NCBI GenBank assembly: GCA_019751475.1
Contig: JAIENH010000629.1
Coordinates: 1-6,701 of the forward strand
Direction of reading: 5' to 3'
DNA length: 6,701 nucleotides
From: Cyclobacteriaceae bacterium
GTDB taxonomy: Bacteria > Bacteroidota > Bacteroidia > Cytophagales > Cyclobacteriaceae
Under the pieces are notes generated by a model. The model had not been told where the DNA came from. It searched no databases and worked only from the letters and a program-made list of their open reading frames with translations. Of this stretch, positions 1 to 4,428 are shown in pieces; the first letter of the stretch is position 1, and each line of letters begins with the position of its first letter. The position numbers and the translations under genes are program-made.

Positions 1-53
1 GAAAGCTGGGCAATAAGCTGCTCGGTTTCTGTGGGCAGAGGTAAAGAGATCAT
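1..53 (-). CDS. N-terminal fragment of an unidentified protein, cut by the window edge
   Basis: An ATG at 53-51 on the minus strand opens a frame that stays open to base 1 and encodes 17 complete codons, MISLPLPTETEQLIAQL. A promoter-like pair of boxes lies just upstream (76-106) at the right distance, which supports a real gene start. The fragment is too short to assign. Its pattern of a short strand followed by an amphipathic helix resembles the start of small ribbon-helix-helix type antitoxins, but this is only an impression and many other families would fit. Confidence 0.5.
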   Translation of the reverse strand, partial: MISLPLPTETEQLIAQL

Positions 54-75
54 TTTGTTATCAAGTTAATAACTA

Positions 76-106
76 CAAAATAAGTGAATTGTGAACCCAT
101 ACCAAA
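76..106 (-). promoter_or_regulatory. Bacteroidota-type promoter for the gene leaving the left edge
   Basis: Read on the minus strand, TTTG (106-103) is followed by exactly 19 bases and then TTATTTTG (83-76). The known Bacteroidota sigma-factor pattern is TTTG, about 19 bases, TAnnTTTG, so only the second base of the -7 box departs from it. The start codon at 53 is about 23 bases beyond the -7 box, giving a short leader. Match to pattern and spacing is directly visible; activity is inferred. Confidence 0.5.
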
Positions 107-117
107 GCAAAAGTTAT

Positions 118-342
118 ATGACCTCATAGCGTTCTTCGAAGTGGTGGCTGCGCTACAAAATCGCCCAGCTTACGCTTATTGCCGGCACGGGCTATTTGCT
201 TTTGGATGTAATCAACACAGGTCAGTTGAGCAGGGAAACATTGAACGTGACCGCTATGATTATAAGTGTTGGCGTAATTGCCAGGCTGCTGATAAGCAAT
301 AAGATAAAGGGACGGACAAAACTTCGGGTTTTGAGGCTTTGA
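118..342 (+). pseudogene. Small two-helix membrane protein interrupted by an amber codon at codon 4
   Basis: Starting at ATG 118-120 the frame reads Met-Thr-Ser, then TAG (127-129), then 70 further codons to TGA at 340-342. The downstream part looks like real protein. It has a basic aromatic start (KWWLRYK, residues 8-14), a hydrophobic helix at about 15-32, a polar loop NTGQLSRETLN, a second hydrophobic helix at about 44-59 and a basic tail. A CAG to TAG change would explain the break, since codon 4 as Gln gives a normal 74-residue protein. No ATG, GTG or TTG lies between the TAG and the conserved-looking part; CTG at 148 is the only near-start. It could be a fresh nonsense pseudogene, a sequencing error or a gene using a rare start. 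Function is unknown. The overlapping frames on both strands here look like random translation. Confidence 0.55.
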
Positions 343-381
343 TCTTAGCACAGCATAGTCAAGGGAGGAAGTGATTAGGAA

Positions 382-726
382 TTATTCGTACAATGCCAAC
401 ATCTCTTTCAAAATCAAATTAATCTTCTTCATTGGCAGGTCACGACTGGGGTCGAGCAGTAAAATCTTCATACGGGCTCGCTTCTCTTGCAGTAAATCCG
501 GGTGACTGATTTTCTTGCCTTCTACAATACCCATGTAGGGCTGCTTGTATTTTTTATGTACCCACAGGTAACAAATCATTTTTCCATCGTAACAGAAAAA
601 AGGCATTCCGTACTTCCAGGCTTCGGTGATATGCGGGCTTTGCTTGAGAATATGCCCTCGTAAAAATTGCAAACAACCTTTGATGGGCTCTTCTTTTTCA
701 AAAAAATAACGATCAATGGGTCTCAC
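382..726 (-). CDS. DUF1801 domain protein (YdhG/YobT-like small protein)
   Basis: This encodes 114 residues spanning the whole DUF1801 fold, whose members are small single-domain proteins related to the frataxin-like YdhG group and have no firmly known function. Landmarks are EAWKYGMPFF (35-44), the YLWVHKK strand (53-59), YMGIVEGK (64-71) and the C-terminal KILLLDPSRDLP (87-98) followed by an amphipathic helix; all are typical of the family. The start is GTG at 726-724. No ATG lies upstream before a stop at 750-748, and the family usually begins only a few residues before the I-D-x-Y motif, so GTG fits. It diverges from the TfoX remnant and DUF5655 gene, and shares with them the intergenic inverted repeat at 750-766. 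DUF1801, TfoX-N and DUF5655 small proteins being neighbours suggests a loose functional or historical grouping. Confidence 0.88.
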   Translation of the reverse strand: MRPIDRYFFEKEEPIKGCLQFLRGHILKQSPHITEAWKYGMPFFCYDGKMICYLWVHKKYKQPYMGIVEGKKISHPDLLQEKRARMKILLLDPSRDLPMKKINLILKEMLALYE

Positions 727-748
727 AATGCGTGCTGACTTAATAATT

Positions 749-767
749 TAAAGATAGCTTATCTTTG
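749..767. promoter_or_regulatory. Inverted repeat holding two divergent -7 promoter boxes
   Basis: AAAGATA (750-756) and TATCTTT (760-766) form a perfect 7-bp inverted repeat around GCT. On the plus strand the right arm continues to TATCTTTG (760-767), a perfect TAnnTTTG box 23 bases before the GTG of the TfoX remnant. On the minus strand the left arm gives TATCTTTA (756-749), one base off the consensus, 22 bases before the GTG of the DUF1801 gene. Clear -33 TTTG boxes are not seen on either side; the minus strand has TTG 17 bases upstream of its box. The near-symmetrical placement suggests back-to-back promoters that cannot fire together, or an operator for a dimeric repressor. Confidence 0.5.
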
Positions 768-790
768 GTAAGTCAATTCAAAAAACTACC

Positions 791-951
791 GTGGCCTACA
801 ATGAAAAACTGACTAATCGCGTGCGGGAAGCCCTGGCTCATCTGCCCCATGTAAAAGAGAAGAAGGCTATAAATCAAAGAGGGCTTTTGATTATTGGGTA
901 AAGCTCGCGATAGACTTTAATAAAGTAGCAAAGGCTGCGAAGAAGAAATAA
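791..951 (+). pseudogene. TfoX N-terminal-domain protein, remnant with the middle deleted
   Basis: GTG at 791 opens a frame MAYNEKLTNRVREALAHL followed by PHVKEKK, the classic start of short TfoX-N domain proteins, which normally continue with M-F-G/R-G. Instead, after about 865 the frame runs into unrelated residues and a stop at 899-901. In the +1-shifted frame, bases 865-951 read GYKSKRAFDYWVKLAIDF followed by a lysine-rich end and TAA, which matches the usual C-terminus of the same family. About 55-65 codons between the two ends are missing and the frame is broken. The tetramer GAAG at the join fits both ends (…GAG AAG AAG and GAA GGC TAT), as expected for a deletion between short repeats. 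Intact homologues are about 105-115 residues. The DUF5655 gene starts 4 bases after the stop. An assembly collapse is a less likely alternative. Confidence 0.75.
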
Positions 952-955
952 AATT

Positions 956-1360
956 ATGCTTGGTAAAAAAATCAATACATCTGAAAAAACAATTGATGAT
1001 TTCCTTCTCGGCAAGTCCATACACACCGTGTCGTTATTTACCCACTTCATCGATAAGTACCGCCAAATAGGAAAAGTTACATTACACCCAGCCAAAACCA
1101 TGATTGGCATTGCCACTCCGCGCAAGCGCATTGTCTATATTACGCAACTGGGAAAAGATTTTATACACGTGGTCTTCCCATTTGAAAAACCCTATCCCGA
1201 CAACACATGTTTTCAAAAGATCGCGCAGGTGCCCATGCCTGTTGGCAGGCAAGCGGGTGATGCGAAGCAGTTTAACCACCACTTCCGCATGTATGCGAAG
1301 GAAGATGTGAACAAAGAGGTGATTTCGTTTATGAAACTGGCCTACACGCTGGGCAGCTAA
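956..1360 (+). CDS. DUF5655 domain protein with a small in-frame insertion
   Basis: This encodes 134 residues covering a DUF5655 domain, a small alpha/beta domain of unknown function found alone or attached to other domains. Typical features are the opening helix TIDDFLLGKS (12-21), VSLFTHFIDKY (25-35), the strand containing LHPAKTMIGIAT (43-54) and the C-terminal QFNHHFRMYAKEDVNKEV segment (105-122). Residues 94-100 (MPVGRQA) look foreign: they are encoded by a GC-rich palindrome, and removing them joins QVP to GDAKQFNHH in a family-like way. The ATG at 956 is 4 bases after the stop of the TfoX remnant, so the two were probably co-transcribed and coupled, and the promoter box at 760-767 likely serves both. 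It ends 11 bases from the converging potassium channel gene, with no terminator hairpin seen. Confidence 0.8.
   Translation: MLGKKINTSEKTIDDFLLGKSIHTVSLFTHFIDKYRQIGKVTLHPAKTMIGIATPRKRIVYITQLGKDFIHVVFPFEKPYPDNTCFQKIAQVPMPVGRQAGDAKQFNHHFRMYAKEDVNKEVISFMKLAYTLGS
1235..1255 (+). repeat. Short GC-rich palindromic repeat, copy A, inside the DUF5655 gene
   Basis: TGCCTG (1236-1241), loop TTGG, CAGGCA (1246-1251) forms a perfect 6-bp stem, followed by AGCGGG. The unit adds 21 bases, hence 7 codons, without breaking the frame. A related unit occurs at 3622-3645; aligned on the plus strand both show TGCC-YGT-(1-2 bases)-GGCAGGC followed by GGG. Palindromes of this CCTGCC...GGCAGG kind are, as I recall, scattered in many Bacteroidota genomes, but copy number here cannot be judged from one window. 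Confidence 0.55.
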
Positions 1361-1371
1361 TAAAGAAGTTT

Positions 1372-2436
1372 CTACACGCCCTCTTCAATATGAAATACTT
1401 TCTTAAGTCGGTCTTGTCCTTTGCGATCCATGAGCATTACCAGGTAGTCACTGTCTTGGATAGCCATACCACCTTCAGGATTTTTGTACAGCACTCGTTT
1501 ACCTTCATTTACACGCACTAAGCCAATCAGCACCACGTTGCACTGCTTCTTTAAATCAAAAAATGCCTTCTCGTAGGGCATGCCGATGAAAGGATTGCCG
1601 GTGGCAATCAAAAATTCCTTCATGTCATACTCATGGTCTTCGTGCGCGTAGGCAATAATCTCTTCGCTGAAGATGGCCACGTCCGGCTCGTAGATGTAAC
1701 TTGCCAGCAGCTTGGAAGATATTTCATTTTTCGAAATGGCGTAAGTGACGCCCGCATTCACGAAAGTGCTTTTCAAATTACCATTGTCGAGTGTTACAAC
1801 ATAGTTCAGGTTGGGAAAATGACGCTTGATGTTGATGATGTAAACGAGTTTCTCTGTATCATCATTAAGGTTGATAAAAACAATTGAAGCTCGTTTAATG
1901 TTGGCCTTTTCCAGCAAATCGAAGTTATTGTAGTCAGAGTAGAGGGTAAACACATTTTGGGATGAATAGTATTCACGGATGATGTCCACACTCGGCCGGT
2001 CTTTGGTGACGATAGCCACCTGCCGCCCGGCCCCTACCAGGTGACCAATCACGGACTGGGCGAAGTCATTCCACCCGATGATCACCGCGTGGTTGGCAAA
2101 CTCGGTACCGTAGAGCCCGAGCTCGCGTTGTTCTTTTAATGTGCTCATAAAATTTGCAATCTGACCAATAATAAAACCGTACACACCAAACGTAGAGAGA
2201 AGGAAGATAAAGCCGAGCATGCGGCCCCAGTACGTCACTGGTATAATGTCACCATAACCTACCGAAGTGAGCGTGGCAATTACATACCAAAGGGCATCCT
2301 GTAAGGAGTTGATTTTTCCGCTTGGAGCGCCTTCTTCCAACCACATCAGAAGCGCGATCAGGAACACGTATACGCCCGCAATCACCGCCAAGGTGATGAT
2401 TGTCTCCCGGTAGTTGGGCCGCTTGATGGATGCCAT
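1372..2436 (-). CDS. Two-helix potassium channel with cytoplasmic RCK domain (MthK-like)
   Basis: This 354-residue protein has the architecture of MthK-type ligand-gated potassium channels: outer helix (about 11-32), pore helix (43-55), selectivity filter TSVGYGD (57-63), inner helix (72-96), a TrkA-N/RCK domain and a TrkA-C domain. It would sit in the inner membrane as a tetramer passing K+, gated by the RCK ring. The RCK domain begins HAVIIGWNDFAQS (116-128), a Rossmann-like strand and loop close to the GWSES loop of MthK, continues through LYSDYNNFDLLEKANIKRA (165-183), and ends with a TrkA-C lobe (about 265-350). By alignment to MthK from memory, the calcium ligands D184, E210 and E212 correspond to N189, T215 and D217, so gating by another ligand is likely. 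The start is ATG, 40 bases downstream of the cytochrome c stop, so it may be the last gene of the operon or have its own promoter. Length matches the family. Confidence 0.92.
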   Translation of the reverse strand: MASIKRPNYRETIITLAVIAGVYVFLIALLMWLEEGAPSGKINSLQDALWYVIATLTSVGYGDIIPVTYWGRMLGFIFLLSTFGVYGFIIGQIANFMSTLKEQRELGLYGTEFANHAVIIGWNDFAQSVIGHLVGAGRQVAIVTKDRPSVDIIREYYSSQNVFTLYSDYNNFDLLEKANIKRASIVFINLNDDTEKLVYIINIKRHFPNLNYVVTLDNGNLKSTFVNAGVTYAISKNEISSKLLASYIYEPDVAIFSEEIIAYAHEDHEYDMKEFLIATGNPFIGMPYEKAFFDLKKQCNVVLIGLVRVNEGKRVLYKNPEGGMAIQDSDYLVMLMDRKGQDRLKKVFHIEEGV

Positions 2437-2476
2437 GACGGCTAATAAAAGAAAAGCATCTAAGAATTACAAAATA

Positions 2477-2932
2477 TCAGGGCTTGTTTGTACAAGAAGC
2501 CAGTACGGCTGCTGCGTCTTTTACTTCGATGATACCCCGCTCACCACCCCAACTGTTGTAGATGTAGGTGGCAATCTCGGCAATCTCAAGGTCCGTGAGT
2601 GTGGGAATAGCCGGCATCGATTTGTTGAACCGCTTGCCGTTTACTTCCATCTCACCTTCCTTTCCATAGCGTATGAGGCAGAGGGTCTCATCAAAATTCT
2701 TCGCCATAAAATCCGACCCCGCCAGGGGAGGATACAATCGGCCCAGTCCCTTACCACTTTTTTGATGGCAATTGCTGCAGTTTTTCTTATACAGTTGTTC
2801 GCCCTTCACATAGTACTGCTGAAATTTAGCGTCTTGACTGCTGCATTGCACGAACGATATGCCCGTCACTAATACGGTGGAAAGGAGAACGTACATTGTT
2901 GACAACCTTCTTGCCATGCGATCAATCTGCAT
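2477..2932 (-). CDS. Exported single-haem cytochrome c (class I)
   Basis: From the first ATG the protein has 151 residues: a short basic start, a hydrophobic export segment (about 14-28), then one class I cytochrome c domain. CSNCH at 52-56 binds haem c covalently, and M106 in SMPAIP is the likely sixth ligand. GKGLGRLYPPLAGSDF (60-75) and the C-terminal helix DLEIAEIATYIYNSWG (115-129... approximately) are typical. It should act outside the inner membrane as an electron carrier. Three starts are possible: ATG at 2932, 2917 or 2896. The first overlaps the SCO1 gene end by 11 bases and follows GGAG very closely; the second begins 4 bases after the SCO1 stop; the third follows AGAAGG at 9 bases. 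Cys30 after the hydrophobic stretch (FVQC) could be lipidated, but the lipobox is not canonical. A copper chaperone gene directly upstream suggests a shared role in respiration. Confidence 0.9.
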   Translation of the reverse strand: MQIDRMARRLSTMYVLLSTVLVTGISFVQCSSQDAKFQQYYVKGEQLYKKNCSNCHQKSGKGLGRLYPPLAGSDFMAKNFDETLCLIRYGKEGEMEVNGKRFNKSMPAIPTLTDLEIAEIATYIYNSWGGERGIIEVKDAAAVLASCTNKP

Positions 2933-3572
2933 CTCTCCGAAGTTTTTTTATATCAACAATCAGCCGGTCAACTTCCTCTTCTTTGGTGCCGTCATACTTG
3001 CCGCGAATGCGGCCCTTTTTATCAATCAACAAAAATGCTCCGCTGTGAATGAAGCCGTCTGGCTCGGTCTTATCTTCCATAGCCGTAGCGAAGTAGCTGG
3101 TCTGCGCTATCTTATATATAGAGTCCTTGATACCCGTTACAAAATGCCAGCGGTTGCTCTCCACACCCAGGCGCTCGGCAAAGTCATGCAGCAGCGCTAC
3201 AGTGTCGTATTCCGGGTCGATGGTGTGTGAAAGAATCAACACATCGGGCATCTCTGCTGTGGCCTCGTACACCCGCAGCATTTGTGTCTTCATAATAGGG
3301 CAGATGGTGCGGCAGGATGTAAAGAAAAAATCAGCTACATAAATTTTATCGCGAAAGGTGGTATTGTCCACACGGTTGCTGTCTTGGTCGATAAACTGAA
3401 ATGGTGCGATGGTATGGTACACGGTGTCAGTACCAACCACCTTGCGTTCACCAAAAATTGGCAACTCTTGATTTTTTGAAATGCAAGAGCAAAAAACTAA
3501 AAGGCTAAAGCCAATCTGTAATATTAAATGTTGAATGTTGAATTTAAAGTAAGTTGATCTCATCTCCCTCAT
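2922..3572 (-). CDS. SCO1/SenC/PrrC family copper chaperone, likely lipoprotein
   Basis: SCO proteins have a thioredoxin fold and deliver copper to the CuA site of cytochrome oxidase or act as thiol-disulfide reductants outside the inner membrane. Counting from ATG 3572 the protein has 216 residues. The metal-binding triad is complete: SCRTIC (CxxxC, Cys87 and Cys91) and His176 in FIHSGAFLLIDKKG. DFFFTSCRTICPIM and SHTIDPEYDT are also family hallmarks. The N-terminus has a hydrophobic segment ending LLVFCSC, which suggests a lipoprotein anchor. I chose ATG 3572 because AAGGA precedes it by 5 bases; ATG 3563 is the alternative. Longer versions reading from 3647 would lie inside the MOSC gene and translate the palindromic repeat, so they are rejected. 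It overlaps the MOSC gene end by 29 bases and is followed at once by the cytochrome c gene. Confidence 0.9.
   Translation of the reverse strand: MREMRSTYFKFNIQHLILQIGFSLLVFCSCISKNQELPIFGERKVVGTDTVYHTIAPFQFIDQDSNRVDNTTFRDKIYVADFFFTSCRTICPIMKTQMLRVYEATAEMPDVLILSHTIDPEYDTVALLHDFAERLGVESNRWHFVTGIKDSIYKIAQTSYFATAMEDKTEPDGFIHSGAFLLIDKKGRIRGKYDGTKEEEVDRLIVDIKKLRRDAD
3524..3547. repeat. Heptamer tandem repeat within a short inverted repeat
   Basis: On the plus strand AATGTTG occurs twice in a row (3527-3533, 3534-3540) followed by a partial third copy AAT. The block is bounded by TTAAAT (3524-3529) and ATTTAA (3542-3547), an exact inverted repeat. On the coding minus strand it supplies residues KFNIQHL in the n-region of the SCO1 signal peptide and touches the MOSC stop codon (3544-3546). 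Runs of ATTCAAC heptamers are, from memory, common in intergenic regions of some Bacteroidota. Confidence 0.45.
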
Positions 3573-4398
3573 AAATTTCCTTGTGGTCAATTGCCAGCAC
3601 ATTTTGTCCAAAATACACTTTACCCTGCCCGTCCGGCAGGCGGGCATTCTTCTTCCGATAGCCAGCTAGCGTGGCCAGTGGCTCAGTGCCCTTCTCACCC
3701 GACTGCTGATTAACCGTAGTGAGCACGCATCGGCTGCATGGTTTCACTCCAGCAAATTGATTTACACCAACACTAAAATTTTTCCATTGATCTTCTTCGT
3801 AAGCCTCACCTCCACTAAAGACAAGATTAGGGCGAAACCGATCCATGGGCACCGAAACAGCCAGACGTTGATTAAGATCATGAAGAGAAGATTCGCCAAT
3901 AATCAGCAAGGGATAGCCATCCGCCAGGCTCACCTGCTCATCACGAATAGCAAAATCAGGATCCACCGGGCGCGGCTGCAATTCCGGAAAGGCAACAAGT
4001 CTGCATATAAATCCCAATCGGGCAGAGAACCACTCACTATGTGTGCGACTTACCTCATGTACAGTAACAACATCATCCCAAATTTGTGCTGCCATTGGGT
4101 TGCCCTGTGGCTCTTCCTTGGCGGGAAGAAAAATTGTGTCATGTTGATAGCGAATGGTGAACCCGCTTTCCGACTCCTCCAGTTTGAAAAGTGCCAGTTG
4201 GGGTATGGCCCGCTGTGTTAAAAAAATGTTTTGCTCGTCCACCAACATCCAGCGCCTATCATATTGCAAGCCTTTTTGCATGACCCGCGCTGATGACTTC
4301 CTCACGCCCCCCAGTGATTTTATGGGGTAAATCCAGATTTCAGTAAGTATTCGCTTGCTCAAGAAACTATTTGAAGGAAAATTCTCTTTAGAAAACAA
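3544..4398 (-). CDS. MOSC domain protein, mARC/YcbX-like molybdenum cofactor enzyme
   Basis: The protein has an N-terminal MOSC beta-barrel domain (LTEIWIYPIKSLGGV, 18-32) and a C-terminal MOSC domain, like E. coli YcbX and mitochondrial mARC, which reduce N-hydroxylated compounds using a sulfur-bearing molybdenum cofactor. Key segments are DRRWMLVD (47-54), FLTQRAIPQLAL (59-70), DGYPLLIIGESSLHDLN (160-176), MDRFRPNLVFSGG (185-197) and KPCSRCVLTTVNQQSG (219-234). Cys224 corresponds to the molybdenum-binding Cys of mARC (from memory). FGQNVLAI (263-270) is the usual end. Residues 252-259 (ARLPDGQG) are an in-frame palindromic repeat insertion. No ATG exists upstream of Met40; 4398 is a TTG that overlaps a promoter-like box, so TTG at 4362, 5 residues before the conserved LTEIWIYP, may be the true start. 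It is the first gene of the probable four-gene operon. No molybdenum cofactor synthesis gene is nearby. Confidence 0.88.
   Translation of the reverse strand: MFSKENFPSNSFLSKRILTEIWIYPIKSLGGVRKSSARVMQKGLQYDRRWMLVDEQNIFLTQRAIPQLALFKLEESESGFTIRYQHDTIFLPAKEEPQGNPMAAQIWDDVVTVHEVSRTHSEWFSARLGFICRLVAFPELQPRPVDPDFAIRDEQVSLADGYPLLIIGESSLHDLNQRLAVSVPMDRFRPNLVFSGGEAYEEDQWKNFSVGVNQFAGVKPCSRCVLTTVNQQSGEKGTEPLATLAGYRKKNARLPDGQGKVYFGQNVLAIDHKEIYEGDEINLL
3622..3645 (-). repeat. Short GC-rich palindromic repeat, copy B, inside the MOSC gene
   Basis: On the plus strand CCTGCC (3624-3629), loop CGTCC, GGCAGG (3635-3640) gives a 6-bp stem; an alternative stem pairs GCCCG (3627-3631) with CGGGC (3641-3645). The 24-base block adds exactly 8 codons to the MOSC frame (ARLPDGQG). 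Without it, YRKKN would run straight into KVYFGQN, as is normal in this family. It is related to copy A at 1235-1255, sharing TGCC-YGT and GGCAGGC, and lies in the same strand orientation within the window although the host genes run in opposite directions. Confidence 0.6.
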
Positions 4399-4426
4399 AG
4401 ATCAGAATTAACTTTAGAGAAAGAAA
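4396..4426 (-). promoter_or_regulatory. Possible promoter of the MOSC-SCO1-cytochrome-channel operon
   Basis: On the minus strand TTTC (4426-4423) is followed by 19 bases and GATCTTTG (4403-4396). Compared with TTTG, 19 bases, TAnnTTTG this is one mismatch in each box. The last three bases of the -7 box are the TTG that is the furthest upstream possible MOSC start, so if this promoter is real translation must begin further in, for example at TTG 4362. The region between the divergent MOSC and Crp/Fnr genes is only 30 bases (4399-4428), so the boxes overlap the start of the regulator gene. No obvious dimeric Crp-type operator was seen. Confidence 0.35.
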
Positions 4427-4428
4427 CG

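Noticed and set aside
84..351. Open frames on both strands (GTG 84 on plus, 351-124 on minus) coding for 72-75 residues.
   Set aside because: Their residue content is random-looking (many Cys, His, Asn, Tyr; no pattern). The third frame, broken by TAG at 127, carries the convincing membrane protein.
431..445. GGCAGG at about 435-440 as a third copy of the palindromic repeat.
   Set aside because: It lacks the paired arm and encodes the ordinary DLPMK segment of DUF1801.
2414..2872. A 152-codon plus-strand frame opposite the cytochrome c gene.
   Set aside because: It is the antisense of the cytochrome c gene with its intact CSNCH motif and the potassium channel start; its own residues show no family pattern.
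3573..3647. N-terminal extension of SCO1 starting MPACRTGR.
   Set aside because: It lies inside the MOSC gene and translates the palindromic repeat; ATG 3572 has a ribosome-binding site and gives a normal signal peptide.
3757..4221. A 154-codon plus-strand frame inside the MOSC gene.
   Set aside because: Antisense shadow of a clear MOSC protein.
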